A stretch of DNA of 64,000 nucleotides from Azospirillum thiophilum (GCF_001305595.1 NZ_CP012405.1:381001-445000); one strand, 5' to 3'. Counted from the stretch's first letter, positions 16,582 through 25,602 are shown. Translations and numbers: made by a program. The notes: generated from the sequence alone by a model not told the origin.

Positions 16582-19500
16582 ATGACGGCCGATACCCCCG
16601 ACCATGGGTCCGACAAACCCCCGCCCTGCTTCGATTGCGCCACCGACGCCACCCGGCGGCTGGACGAGATGTTCATCGGCATGGTGCAGATGAAGCGGCT
16701 GGCCCTGGGCCAGAAGCCGGCGGAGCGCGCGGTGTTCCGCAAGCTGCACGGCACCGTCGGCGGCCGGCTGGTGATGAATCCGGACCGGCCCGAAGCCCTG
16801 CGCGTCGGCGTCTTCGCCAAGGACGAGCTGCCGGCCTGGGTGCGCTTCTCCAGCGACACCGGCCCGACCTCGCCGGATCTGAACTCGACGCTCGGCATCG
16901 GCTTGAAGGTCTGGGGCGTGGACGGCGTGAATGCGCTGGGTGAGGCGGGCGACGTCGCCGACTTCATCATGCAGAATTTCCCGGTCTTCTTCGTCGACGA
17001 CGCACAGGCGATGTGCGAGTTCACCTATGCCGGCGTGGTGCTGAACGATTATCCCGGCTATCTCGCCAAGCATCCCAAGACCAACGCCATCCTGAACCGG
17101 ATGTCGGCCCAGGTCGACGGCAGCGTGCTGACCACGCAATATTGGGCGATCCTGCCCTTCGCCTTCGGCCCCGACCGCTACGCCAAATATTCCCTCGTCC
17201 CGGAAGCGCCGCCGCCCGGCCATCCGGCGGTCAACGTGCCGACCGACGACAAGAACTACCTCGCCACCGACCTGACCGATCGGCTGTCGGAGAACGAATA
17301 CCGCTTCACCTTCATGCTGCAGGTGGTGCCGAAGAGCGCCGGCTATCCGCTCGACAAGGCGACGGAGGAATGGCCGACCGACCAGTATCCCTACCAGCCG
17401 GTCGCGACCCTGATCCTGCCGAAACAGGACGTCTGCGCCCGCGGGCAGGCGGATTACGGGCAGGAGCTGGCCTTCAACATCTGGCGCACCCCGGTCGAGC
17501 AGACCCCGCAGGGCAGCATCGCCGCGGTGCGCAAGCTGGTCTACGACCATGGGGCGGCCGTCCGCCACCAGGCCAACGGCCAGCCGCTGGAGCAGCCGAC
17601 CCGGCCGCGCGGCGAGGCCCCGCCGCCGCCGGTGGACGACTGCATCGTCAAGGCGGTGATCCATCCCGCCATCGGCGTCGCCCGCATCGGCAACGCGCCG
17701 GACGGCTATTTCGTCGGTCCCGAGGTGTCGAACCCGAAGCCGGAGATCGTCGACGGCACGCGGACCGACAATCCCTATCGCGATGCCGAAGGCCGGCTGC
17801 TGCCGCAGGCGGCGCGCTTCCGCATCTATGGCGTCAACGCCATGGGCCGGATCGTCCGCGAACTGACCGGAGAGGACGGCAAGGCCGACATCACCTGGAA
17901 GGTCCATCTCGCCAACAAGAAATCGGCCTGGTACGCCTTCCAGCTCGCCCTCGACATTCCGGAGGCCTCCGCCGTCGACCCGAGCACGCTGCGCAACCCG
18001 ACGGTGACCAACAAGGACCGCGAGGCGCTGGTGCTCGACGCCGGGGAGCATGAGATCCGGGTCGGCCACGGCAAGCAGAGCCGGAAGATGGTCGCCGGCA
18101 AGTTCATGCACCAGGGCGAGCCGGTCCGTCTCGGCCGCATGTGGTGCGAGACGGACGGGCGCCTGCTGGTCACCGGCGGCCGGGGCCGGTCGGCCTCCTA
18201 CAACGGCACCAAGGCGATCACCTTCGGCAACAACGAGGGCTGGCACGACGACGTGTCGGACGGGCCGGTCGATGCCACCGTCACGCTGAACGGCGTCGAG
18301 CTGCCGGTCACCCCCGCCTGGATCGTGGTGGCGCCGCCCAACTACGGGCCGCAGCAGAAGTCGGTCCGCACCATGTGGGACCTGATGCGCGACGTCGCCA
18401 TCCAGGCCGGCACGCTGCCCAAGCCCACGCGCCCCTCCTTCACTTATGACATCTACCCGGTGTTCGAGCGGATGACCGGGCTGCAATGGGTGAATGCAGG
18501 CTTCGCCGCCGGGTTCGGCTGGAGGTCCGCCAACGACTTCACCAGCCCGGACTGGATCGCCCGGCTGAACGACCGCAGCCTCGCCAACCAGGAAACCCGG
18601 CGGGTACTGAAGAACGCCTTCCGGCACGATGCCGTCGATTCCTGGTCGCCGACGCCCTGGCCCTGGGTCTATGGCGACGCGATGAACATCCCGCCGGCCG
18701 AAACGCCGCGCCAATACACCTCGCTGACCCAGACCCAGCTGGCGATGCTGGACCAGTGGGTGGCCGGCGACTTCGACGACGATTGGGGCAAGGTCCCGGT
18801 CTACACCGAGTTCGATCAGGTCCCGCTGGAGCGGCAGGGCGAGGTGCTGACCAAGGCCGCGCTCGACTTCTGCCTGGCCGACGCCTTCCATCCCGGCTGC
18901 GAGATGACCTGGCCGGTGCGCGCCGCCACCATGTACATGGAACCCTTCCGCTTCGCCCATGCGCCGAAGGGCTGGGTCGAGCCGGGCATGGGGGCGATCC
19001 TGTCCAGCGACACGGTGACGATCCCCAACGGCCCGCTCTACGGCCAGCTGCCCGGCGGCATCACCCGCTGGATGGCGGTGCCGTGGCAGACCGACACGGC
19101 AAGCTGCCGCTCCGGCTACAGCGCCGACTACGACCCCTATGTCCCGACCTTCTGGCCGGCCCGCGTGCCGAACGAGGTGCTGACCCGGGAGAATTACGAG
19201 ATCGTGATCGATGCGGCGCAGCCGGCGCAGGTGCGGCTGGCGGCCTTCGCCAACCGCGCCGCCTGGGTCGCGCCGCTGGGCACCACCAGCTACACCGACC
19301 AGATCAACAACATGATCCATCACTTCGACCATCTCGGCGTGGTCGAGGTCAATCCCGGCCCGACCGACGAGGAGGGCGCCCGGCTGTTCCCGCCGCTGAT
19401 CGGGGTGGAGGACCAGCACACACCCATCCCCGATGCCGGCGACACGGTCGACGCCAAGGCGGTGCGCGCCCGGCACCACACGATGAAGAGCGACGCTCCG

Positions 19501-19602
19501 TCCGCCACCGGCGGCGGAGGAGGACGCCTGGCGGAGCGGACCCCGGTCGACCTGTCCCGGATCGACAAGGTGCGCCGCTTCCCCCGCGGCCTGCGGCGCT
19601 GA
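16582..19602 (+). CDS. Catalase-domain/LodA-type CTQ-dependent oxidase fusion
   Basis: This 1006-residue protein joins two enzymes. Residues ~20-340 form a small heme-catalase domain: distal His56 in RKLHGTVGG, Asn132 in MQNFPVFF, and a proximal RxxxY motif with Tyr321 in VRKLVYD. Residues ~354-1006 form a LodA/GoxA-like amino-acid oxidase starting at HPAIGVARIGN. Its predicted cysteine-tryptophylquinone pair is Cys773 (FHPGC) and Trp835 (MAVPWQ), 62 residues apart (65 in LodA). LodA-type enzymes deaminate amino acids and release H2O2, which the fused catalase could remove. No signal peptide is seen. The ATG at 16582 has GGAG nine bases upstream; 16573 is the alternative. A LodB-like gene follows after 32 bp. 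The amino-acid substrate is unknown. Confidence 0.9.
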   Translation: MTADTPDHGSDKPPPCFDCATDATRRLDEMFIGMVQMKRLALGQKPAERAVFRKLHGTVGGRLVMNPDRPEALRVGVFAKDELPAWVRFSSDTGPTSPDLNSTLGIGLKVWGVDGVNALGEAGDVADFIMQNFPVFFVDDAQAMCEFTYAGVVLNDYPGYLAKHPKTNAILNRMSAQVDGSVLTTQYWAILPFAFGPDRYAKYSLVPEAPPPGHPAVNVPTDDKNYLATDLTDRLSENEYRFTFMLQVVPKSAGYPLDKATEEWPTDQYPYQPVATLILPKQDVCARGQADYGQELAFNIWRTPVEQTPQGSIAAVRKLVYDHGAAVRHQANGQPLEQPTRPRGEAPPPPVDDCIVKAVIHPAIGVARIGNAPDGYFVGPEVSNPKPEIVDGTRTDNPYRDAEGRLLPQAARFRIYGVNAMGRIVRELTGEDGKADITWKVHLANKKSAWYAFQLALDIPEASAVDPSTLRNPTVTNKDREALVLDAGEHEIRVGHGKQSRKMVAGKFMHQGEPVRLGRMWCETDGRLLVTGGRGRSASYNGTKAITFGNNEGWHDDVSDGPVDATVTLNGVELPVTPAWIVVAPPNYGPQQKSVRTMWDLMRDVAIQAGTLPKPTRPSFTYDIYPVFERMTGLQWVNAGFAAGFGWRSANDFTSPDWIARLNDRSLANQETRRVLKNAFRHDAVDSWSPTPWPWVYGDAMNIPPAETPRQYTSLTQTQLAMLDQWVAGDFDDDWGKVPVYTEFDQVPLERQGEVLTKAALDFCLADAFHPGCEMTWPVRAATMYMEPFRFAHAPKGWVEPGMGAILSSDTVTIPNGPLYGQLPGGITRWMAVPWQTDTASCRSGYSADYDPYVPTFWPARVPNEVLTRENYEIVIDAAQPAQVRLAAFANRAAWVAPLGTTSYTDQINNMIHHFDHLGVVEVNPGPTDEEGARLFPPLIGVEDQHTPIPDAGDTVDAKAVRARHHTMKSDAPSATGGGGGRLAERTPVDLSRIDKVRRFPRGLRR

Positions 19603-19634
19603 CCGCAGGGGCGCAGGTGGCCGGAGCGGGTGCG

Positions 19635-20759
19635 ATGGAGGCGGGGGCCATAGAGGCGGATGCGGTCGTAATCGGCGCCGGGCCGGCCGGCGCCGCCTTC
19701 GCCCTCAATCTGGCGCCGCTGCGCCGGGTCCTGGTGCTGGACCGGCAGGACGCCCCCGCAGTCCGCATCGGCGAATCCCTCGCCCCGGCCGCCCGCCGGC
19801 TGCTGGCCGACATGGGGCTGTGGGACACCTTCCTGGCGGAAGGGCACGCCCCCTGCCACGGCGGCCGATCGGTCTGGGGCGGTCCGGATCCGGTCCTGTC
19901 CGACAGCCTGCGCGACCTCGACGGGCCGGGCTGGCACCTCGACCGCGGGCGCTTCGACGGCTGGCTGCGCCGGGTCGCGGTTTCGCGCGGGGCGGCACTG
20001 CTGGTGCCGGCCCGGCTGAAGGCAGTCTCCCCCGCCGATCCCGGCGAATCCGCCGGCAGGCGGGACGGCTGGCTACTGGAGGTGGAGGCGGCAGGCCGCC
20101 GCATTCCGGTGCGCACCCGCCTGCTGGTCGATGCCGGCGGGCGCGGCTCGCCGCTCGCCAGGCGGCTGGGCGCGCGGCGGACGGTGTCCGACCGGCTGGT
20201 CTGCGGCTGGCTGCATGGGCGGGACGCCCCCGGTCCCCGCCCCGGCCTGACCCGGATCGAGGCGGAACCGGACGGCTGGTGGTACAGCGCGCCGCTACCG
20301 GAGGGCCGCCGGGTGGTCGCCTTCCACACCGACGCCGACCTGCCGGCCGCAGCCGACGCCCGCGACGCCGACGCCCTGATGCGGCGCCTGGCCAGCCGTC
20401 CCTTCCTGTCGGAGGCGATGCGTGCCGACGGCTTCGAACCTGCAGGGGCGGCCGGATTCTGCGCCGCCCACAGCACCACGCTGTCACCCGGATCGGGGGA
20501 CGGCTGGCTGGCGGTCGGCGATGCCGCCCTGGGCTTCGATCCGCTGTCGTCGCAGGGGATCCTCAATGCGCTCTACACCGGGCTGGCGGCGGCGGAGGCG
20601 GCGGACCGCCACCTGTCGGGCGATGCCGGCGCCCTGCCCGGCTACGGCGCCGGGCTGCTGCCGGTCCGCGACGCCTACCGCAGCCATCTGCGGGCATGGT
20701 ACGGGCTGGAACGGCGCTGGGCCGACCGGCCGTTCTGGAGCCGCCGGCTGGCGGCGTGA
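19635..20759 (+). CDS. LodB-like flavoprotein for CTQ maturation
   Basis: The 374-residue protein is an FAD-dependent oxidoreductase of the tryptophan-halogenase/geranylgeranyl-reductase fold. It has an N-terminal Rossmann motif VVIGAGPAGAAFA (glycines 14-19), RIGESLAPAAR, and the C-terminal FAD motif GDAALGFDPLSSQGI. It directly follows the LodA-like gene, the arrangement known for lodA-lodB and goxA-goxB, where LodB is needed for post-translational formation of the quinone cofactor. That role is inferred from family and position. It is predicted cytoplasmic, with no membrane segment. GGAG lies upstream of the ATG. Confidence 0.87.
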   Translation: MEAGAIEADAVVIGAGPAGAAFALNLAPLRRVLVLDRQDAPAVRIGESLAPAARRLLADMGLWDTFLAEGHAPCHGGRSVWGGPDPVLSDSLRDLDGPGWHLDRGRFDGWLRRVAVSRGAALLVPARLKAVSPADPGESAGRRDGWLLEVEAAGRRIPVRTRLLVDAGGRGSPLARRLGARRTVSDRLVCGWLHGRDAPGPRPGLTRIEAEPDGWWYSAPLPEGRRVVAFHTDADLPAAADARDADALMRRLASRPFLSEAMRADGFEPAGAAGFCAAHSTTLSPGSGDGWLAVGDAALGFDPLSSQGILNALYTGLAAAEAADRHLSGDAGALPGYGAGLLPVRDAYRSHLRAWYGLERRWADRPFWSRRLAA

Positions 20760-20775
20760 GGAGGCGCGGCGCGCA

Positions 20776-21150
20776 TCAGCGCCCGGCGATCGCGGCGTTC
20801 AGGGAATCGATCAGGATATGGTCGTCGACCGGCTTGCCCAGCAGGTCGCGGGCGCCGCCGCCCAGCGCCCGCGACCGCGTCGCGGCGTCGGCATAGGAGG
20901 TCATGAACAGGATCGGCGGCCGGACGCCGCCGGCGGCGTTCAGCCGCTCCTGCAACTCCAGGCCGGACAGGCCTGGCATCCGCACGTCGAGGATGATGCA
21001 GGCGATGTCAGCACGGTCGGCACGGGCGAGGAAATCCTCGGCCGATCCGAAGGGCTGGCAGCGGAAACCGGCCGATTTCAGCAGATCGTCGAGCGCCTCG
21101 CGGATCGCCTCGTCGTCGTCGACCACCGCTATCAGGGGTTCATGGGACAA
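20776..21150 (-). CDS. Single-domain response regulator (receiver only)
   Basis: The 124-residue protein is only a CheY-like receiver. It has the acidic pocket VVDDDE, the phosphoacceptor Asp in IILDVRMPG, a conserved Thr/Ser region FMTSYAD and the Lys in LGKPVDD. There is no output domain. It lies convergent with the LodB gene and upstream of, and on the same strand as, nothing obvious; the FixJ-type regulator and PAS kinase lie 120 bp before its start on the same strand. It may receive phosphate from that kinase or act as a phosphate sink. Confidence 0.88.
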   Translation of the reverse strand: MSHEPLIAVVDDDEAIREALDDLLKSAGFRCQPFGSAEDFLARADRADIACIILDVRMPGLSGLELQERLNAAGGVRPPILFMTSYADAATRSRALGGGARDLLGKPVDDHILIDSLNAAIAGR

Positions 21151-21235
21151 TTTCTCGATGCCTCGACCGAATGGCGGCGCCGGTCCTCGGCGTCACATGC
21201 ATCCTATCCGGACGGGGCAGGCGGGAGATAGCCAC

Positions 21236-21247
21236 ACCTAGGTCTAG
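21236..21247 (+). promoter_or_regulatory. CTAG-containing motif before the lone receiver gene
   Basis: ACCTAGGTCTAG lies 86 bp upstream of the receiver start and just after the FixJ-type regulator gene. It matches 11 of 12 bases with ACCTTGGTCTAG at 28141-28152. CTAG tetranucleotides are rare here, so two such matches suggest a shared binding site. Confidence 0.35.
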
Positions 21248-21270
21248 CGAAAACCGGGGCGCCCGTGCCG

Positions 21271-21921
21271 TCAGCCGCCCGCCTCCAGCATCTCGACCTT
21301 ACGGACGAGATCGGCGACGGAGCGCACCTGCATCTTCCGCATCACCTTGCCGCGGTGCAGCTTCACCGTGACCTCGCTGATGCCGAGATCGCCGGCGATC
21401 TGCTTGTTCAGCCGGCCCTTGACCACGGCCGCCATCACCTCGCGCTCACGCGGGGTCAGGGAGGCGGCGAGCGATGCCACGCCGTCGGTGACGGCCCGGT
21501 CGCGCCGGCGGGCGCGGTCCTTGGCGATGGCGGCCTCCACCGCGTCGAGCATGTCCTGGTCGCGGAAGGGCTTGATCAGGAAATCCTCCGCCCCGGCCTT
21601 CATGGCGCGGACCGACATCGGCACGTCGGCGAAACCGGTCATGAAGACGATGGGAAGCGCGATGCCCAGGCTTTCCAGCCGGGCCTGGAACTCCAGCCCG
21701 CCCAGGCCGGGAAGCCGGACGTCGAGAACAAGGCAGCCGGGCCGGTCGGGCACCGCCGCGTCCAGCAGTTCGGCCGTCGTGCCGAAGCTCAGGCCTTCGA
21801 TGCCGACGGACCGCAGCAGATCGACCAGCGCCTCGCGCATGCCCTCGTCGTCGTCGACGACGAGAACGAGCGGAACGTCGTCAGCCGGGAACGGAGCCGG
21901 CAACGGGGCGGGGGTCGGCAT
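21271..21921 (-). CDS. FixJ-family response regulator
   Basis: The 216-residue protein has a receiver domain (VLVVDDDEGMREAL, phosphoacceptor Asp in LVLDVRLPG, Lys in LIKPFRDQ) and a LuxR-type helix-turn-helix (LTPREREVMAAVVKGRLNKQIAGDLGISEVTVKLHRG). This is the FixJ/TtrR architecture. The ATG at 21921 is preferred because AGGAGG lies 10 nt upstream; a TTG at 21930 sits directly on that site. The gene starts 6 bp after the kinase stop, so the two are co-expressed partners. Targets may include its own neighbourhood through the CTAG motif. Confidence 0.93.
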   Translation of the reverse strand: MPTPAPLPAPFPADDVPLVLVVDDDEGMREALVDLLRSVGIEGLSFGTTAELLDAAVPDRPGCLVLDVRLPGLGGLEFQARLESLGIALPIVFMTGFADVPMSVRAMKAGAEDFLIKPFRDQDMLDAVEAAIAKDRARRRDRAVTDGVASLAASLTPREREVMAAVVKGRLNKQIAGDLGISEVTVKLHRGKVMRKMQVRSVADLVRKVEMLEAGG

Positions 21922-21926
21922 GGCGG

Positions 21927-23573
21927 TCAATCCTCCTGTGCTGCGGGCAGTGTGGCGGCGGCGGTTGGGGACGGAACAGGGGACGGTGGCAGCGCGGCGG
22001 CGGGAATCGTGAATTCGAACACCGCCCCGCCATCCTCATGGTTGCGTGCGGTCAGCGTACCGCCGCAGGATTCGACGGTCGAGCGGCAGATGGCCAGCCC
22101 CATGCCCATGCCGTCCGGCCGGGTGGTGAAGAACGGGTCGAACAGCCGGGCGCGATGCTCCTCGGCAATGCCGGTACCGCGGTCGCGCACCGATACCCGC
22201 ACCTGCGCGGGATCGGGGCTGTCCACGGAGACCGTCAATTCCCGCTGGGCGGTCCCCGCCCCCATCTCGGCCCCCGTCTCGGCCATGGCGTGCAGGCCGT
22301 TGGCGATCAGATTGATCAGCACCTGCTGCAAGCCGACCCGGCTGGCCCGTACCGGCGGGACGCCGTCGGCGAAATCGGTCGTCAGGGTGGCGCCGCCCGC
22401 CGACAGCTCGCGCTCCAGCAGCTGCGCCGCCTCCTCCACCAGTTGGCGCAGGTCGATGATCTCGTCGCGATCGGCGTCCTTGACCAGCATGCCGCGCGTC
22501 CGTTGCACGATCTCGCCGGCCCGCTTGCTGTCGCGAACCATGCGCTCCACCGCCTTGGACGCGGTGTCGATGTCGGGAGGATCGCGGCGCAGCCAGCGCA
22601 GGCAGGCCTGCGCGTTCAGGACGATGGCGCCCAGCGGCTGGTTCAGCTCGTGCGCGATGGAGGCGGACAGGGCGCCCAGGGTGGCGGCCCGCGCGGCGCG
22701 GGCAAGCTCGGCCTGGGCCGCCAGCAGCGCCTCCTGCGTCCGTTCGCGCTGGGTGATATCGACCACGCCGACCACCACCTGATCGAAGCCGATCCCGTCA
22801 TCGGGCAGCCTGATGCCGAGCAGCACCGTCAGGACACGGCCATCGGCGGCGATCAGGCGGGCCCGCCCCTCGAACCGGTCCTTCCCCTCATGGATGGCCA
22901 GCAGGGCGTCCAGTATCGCCGGATCCTCCGCCGGCAGGAAGCGTTCGAGCGGACCCAGAACCTCCGCCCGGTCGGCGGCGCCCAGCAGTTCCAGCGTCGC
23001 GTCGTTGACGTTGGTGGTGACGACCAGCGACGCCATCCCGCGCGCCCAGCCGGGATTGGCCTGGGCATGGGCGGCGAGATCCGTCACGCCCACGGCCCGC
23101 AAGGCGTCCAGCGCGTCCTTGACCCCGGTGAAATCCTGCTCCCACAGCGAAAAGCGCGCCTGTTCGAACATGCTGCGGTAGCGCTTCTCGCTGCGCGCCA
23201 ACGCCCCGTTGGCCCGGACCAGCAGCGCACGGGACAGATGGTCGCGCACCAGAAGGGCGGTGGTGATCAGGATCGCCGCCAGCGACACGCCGCAGCGCAA
23301 TGCCGACTGCACGTCCATGTCGTGCCAATGGGACAGGAGAAAGGACAGCACCGCCAGCACCGCGCAGCCGGCGCCGACCCGGACGATGCCCGCACGCGGC
23401 AGCGCGTTGGCGGCCAGCATCAGGACCAGGACATAGAGCACGGCGATCGCGCTCTCGATGTCGGTGAAGGTGTCGACGGCGAAGACCGTCAGGCCGAGCA
23501 GGAACGCCAGGGCGCCGAACCGCAACTCGTTCCGCCGCCGGGACTCCGGCGACGCGCCATAGCCTGCAACCAT
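21927..23573 (-). CDS. Membrane PAS sensor histidine kinase (FixL-like class)
   Basis: The 548-residue kinase has four to five N-terminal membrane helices (about residues 18-130), a PAS domain (from SEKRYRSMFEQARFSLWEQDF to VVGVVDITQRERTQ), a HisKA block with the phosphoacceptor His in SIAHELNQPLGAI, and a HATPase domain with N, G1 (DRGTGI) and G2 (GMGMGLAICRS) boxes. The PAS domain lacks an obvious heme-binding signature, so the signal is unknown. The ATG at 23573 is chosen because the membrane region starts soon after; the longer frame upstream is low complexity. It is operonic with the FixJ-type regulator. Confidence 0.9.
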   Translation of the reverse strand: MVAGYGASPESRRRNELRFGALAFLLGLTVFAVDTFTDIESAIAVLYVLVLMLAANALPRAGIVRVGAGCAVLAVLSFLLSHWHDMDVQSALRCGVSLAAILITTALLVRDHLSRALLVRANGALARSEKRYRSMFEQARFSLWEQDFTGVKDALDALRAVGVTDLAAHAQANPGWARGMASLVVTTNVNDATLELLGAADRAEVLGPLERFLPAEDPAILDALLAIHEGKDRFEGRARLIAADGRVLTVLLGIRLPDDGIGFDQVVVGVVDITQRERTQEALLAAQAELARAARAATLGALSASIAHELNQPLGAIVLNAQACLRWLRRDPPDIDTASKAVERMVRDSKRAGEIVQRTRGMLVKDADRDEIIDLRQLVEEAAQLLERELSAGGATLTTDFADGVPPVRASRVGLQQVLINLIANGLHAMAETGAEMGAGTAQRELTVSVDSPDPAQVRVSVRDRGTGIAEEHRARLFDPFFTTRPDGMGMGLAICRSTVESCGGTLTARNHEDGGAVFEFTIPAAALPPSPVPSPTAAATLPAAQED

Positions 23574-23844
23574 GTGCCCGCCCCCACACCCTTGCGGCTT
23601 GCCGCCCTGCTTCGGACAGCCTAGAGGACGGCCGCCCGCGCTTCTTGAAGGATCTGTCGCTGTTTTGGACGATCTGGACCGGCTTCCGCCAGTCATACCT
23701 TGGTTTAGCTGTCCACGGCCGACACCGGGCCTTTACTTCGCCGCCGGCCGGCTTCATCGTCGGACCGGGTTCCAGGGCAGCGGCGATCCACGGAAACGCC
23801 CCCGGGACACGAACAGCCCGAGCCCGAACAGCAGGAGAAGCGGA

Positions 23845-24153
23845 ATGAGCCTTCCACCGAACGACCAGGTCCAGCTCGTCGCCTACCTCGTCGCCACGGA
23901 GGGCGAGGGACAGGCACTGGCCAACGCCATCGCCGACATAGTCCCGGCGGTGCTGGAAGAGCCGGGCTGCCTGGGCTATGCCGCACATGTCGCCCGCGAC
24001 GTCCCCGATACCGTCGTGATGTACGAGGTGTGGGAGAGTCGCGCCGCGTTCGATGCCCATTTGGCCGGGGCCAATTTCGCCAGCCTTTCCGTTCTGTTCA
24101 AGACGCTGTTGAGCGAGCCGCCGCGGATCGACCTGCTGCGCCGGATCGCCTGA
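23845..24153 (+). CDS. Antibiotic-biosynthesis-monooxygenase-fold protein (quinol monooxygenase-like)
   Basis: The 102-residue protein is a single ABM ferredoxin-like domain: QLVAYLVATEGEGQAL, the EEPGCLGYAAHVARD turn and VMYEVWESRAAFDAHL, as in YgiN-type putative quinol monooxygenases. These small dimers act on quinols or aromatic polyketides, often without cofactor. AGGAG lies 8-9 bases before the ATG, which fixes the start. It is convergent with the TetR gene at 24172. The 270 bp before it contains no further gene. Confidence 0.85.
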   Translation: MSLPPNDQVQLVAYLVATEGEGQALANAIADIVPAVLEEPGCLGYAAHVARDVPDTVVMYEVWESRAAFDAHLAGANFASLSVLFKTLLSEPPRIDLLRRIA

Positions 24154-24171
24154 AACCACGTCCGGCCCCGC

Positions 24172-24753
24172 TCAGGCGCGGTCCGCGTCCGGCGCCGCGA
24201 AGGCCGTGCGCGCCGCGTCCAGGATTTCTTCCGACAGCGCGGGATCGTCGACGGCGCGGGCCAGGATCAGGGCGCCGACCATGCCCGACAGGGTCGCCAG
24301 CGCCGCCTTGCGACGCGCCGCGGCGGACCGGCCGGGCACCAGCCGGTCCAGCAGCTCGATGAAGGGACGCAGCCCGGCGGTGAAGGCCCGGCGCGCCGTA
24401 CCGCCTTGCCGCGCCGCATCGACGCCCAGCGCCGCGATCGGACAGCCGCCGGCCGGATTGTCGCGATGGGCCGGCGTCAGATAGGCGGTGACGAGCGCCG
24501 ACAGCCCATCGTCGCCGGCCACAACCCTGCCCTCCCAGCGTTGCGCCGATGCGGCCATCGCCCCGGCGCAGGCTTCGGCCGCCAGATCGTCCTTGGAGGC
24601 GAAATGGCCGTAGAAGCCGCCATGGGTCAGGCCGGCCTCCTTCATCAGGTCGGCGACGCCGATGCCGTTGAACCCGCGTTCGCGGAACAGCGCCCCGGCG
24701 ACCTCGACGATCCGGCGCCGGTTCTCCGCCGCCTGTTCCTTGCTCACCCGCAT
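24172..24753 (-). CDS. TetR/AcrR-family transcriptional regulator
   Basis: The 193-residue regulator has an N-terminal helix-turn-helix (RRRIVEVAGALFRERGFNGIGVADLMKEAGLTHGGFYGHF), where HGGFYGHF is the recognition helix end typical of this family. A mostly helical ligand-binding domain follows with one Cys in GGCPIAALG. A palindrome at 24819-24832, 66 bp upstream of its start, probably serves as its operator. The neighbouring quinol-monooxygenase-like gene or the downstream TetR/MFS set are possible targets. The effector is unknown. Confidence 0.92.
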   Translation of the reverse strand: MRVSKEQAAENRRRIVEVAGALFRERGFNGIGVADLMKEAGLTHGGFYGHFASKDDLAAEACAGAMAASAQRWEGRVVAGDDGLSALVTAYLTPAHRDNPAGGCPIAALGVDAARQGGTARRAFTAGLRPFIELLDRLVPGRSAAARRKAALATLSGMVGALILARAVDDPALSEEILDAARTAFAAPDADRA

Positions 24754-24818
24754 GGCTCACCCCCGCTGGACGGACGCGCACCGGAGCCGCCCCCGTCGGG
24801 ATTTCATCGGCCGATTAT

Positions 24819-24832
24819 ATGATGATCGTCAT
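24819..24832 (+). promoter_or_regulatory. TetR-type operator palindrome
   Basis: ATGATGATCGTCAT is a 14-bp near-perfect palindrome (12 of 14 positions pair) in an AT-rich patch 66 bp upstream of the minus-strand TetR gene. It overlaps the expected promoter, fitting autorepression. It may also influence the plus-strand genes starting at 25000. Confidence 0.55.
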
Positions 24833-24999
24833 TATTTTTTCAATTGGGACTGCCGGCCCCGGCCCCACCGCATGCGGCATTGGCCGGGCAGGCAGGCTCC
24901 TGCGGCATGTGTGCATCGCAGCGAAATCCCTTGACCGCGATCATGGCCGGGTTATGTTTTAGATCATTCGATACAAAACGGCGGGGCGGAGGGGCGACG

Positions 25000-25602
25000 A
25001 TGGCGCGACCGCGGAAATTCGACGAGACGGCGGTGCTGGACGCGGCGGTCGACCGCTTCTGGACGCAGGGCTACGAGGCGACCTCGACCCGCGAGCTGGC
25101 CGAGAGCATGCGGATGACGCTTGCCAGCATCCACAACGCCTTCGGCGACAAGCGGGCGCTGTTCCGCCGCGCGCTGGAGCATTACCTGGACGGCTCGCTG
25201 CGCGCGCGCATCCTGCGGCACGAGGCCCTGGCCTCTCCCGGCCTCGCCATCGCCGGCTTCCTGCGGGAGAGCATCGAACGGTCGCTGGGCGACGGTTGCC
25301 GGCGCGGCTGCCTGCTGGTCAACTCGGCGCTGGAGGTCACGCCGGCCGACCCGGACATGCGAGCCTTCCTCGACGCCGAGCTGTCGACCATCGAAGGCTT
25401 CTTCCGCCGCTGCATCGTCAAGGGGCAGCAGAGCGGCGACATCCCCGGCCGGATCGATCCCGACGACGGCGCCCGCCTGCTGTTCTCCAGCCTGCTCGGT
25501 ATCCGCGTCCTCGCCCGCATCCGCCCCGAACGCGACCTGCTGGAGGGGGCGGCCCGCGCCGCCCTGGCCAGCCTCGGGCTGCCGGCGATGCCGGATCCGT
25601 GA
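25000..25602 (+). CDS. TetR-family transcriptional regulator
   Basis: The 200-residue regulator opens with ARPRKFDETAVLDAAVDRFW and the helix-turn-helix end TRELAESMRMTLASIHNAFGDKRALF, typical of the ComR/TetR subfamily with a C-terminal domain containing the GCRRGCLLVNS motif. Two Cys in that motif (about residues 106 and 110) could be redox- or ligand-responsive. GGAGGGG precedes the ATG at 25000; upstream in-frame ATGs lack this. It lies 99 bp before the YbfB-type MFS gene on the same strand and probably regulates it. Confidence 0.9.
   Translation: MARPRKFDETAVLDAAVDRFWTQGYEATSTRELAESMRMTLASIHNAFGDKRALFRRALEHYLDGSLRARILRHEALASPGLAIAGFLRESIERSLGDGCRRGCLLVNSALEVTPADPDMRAFLDAELSTIEGFFRRCIVKGQQSGDIPGRIDPDDGARLLFSSLLGIRVLARIRPERDLLEGAARAALASLGLPAMPDP

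Noticed and set aside
16441..19479. A 1012-codon open frame on the minus strand opposite the catalase-LodA gene
   Set aside because: It is the antisense shadow of a well-supported gene in GC-rich DNA; its translation is His/Arg/Gly-rich without any family motif.
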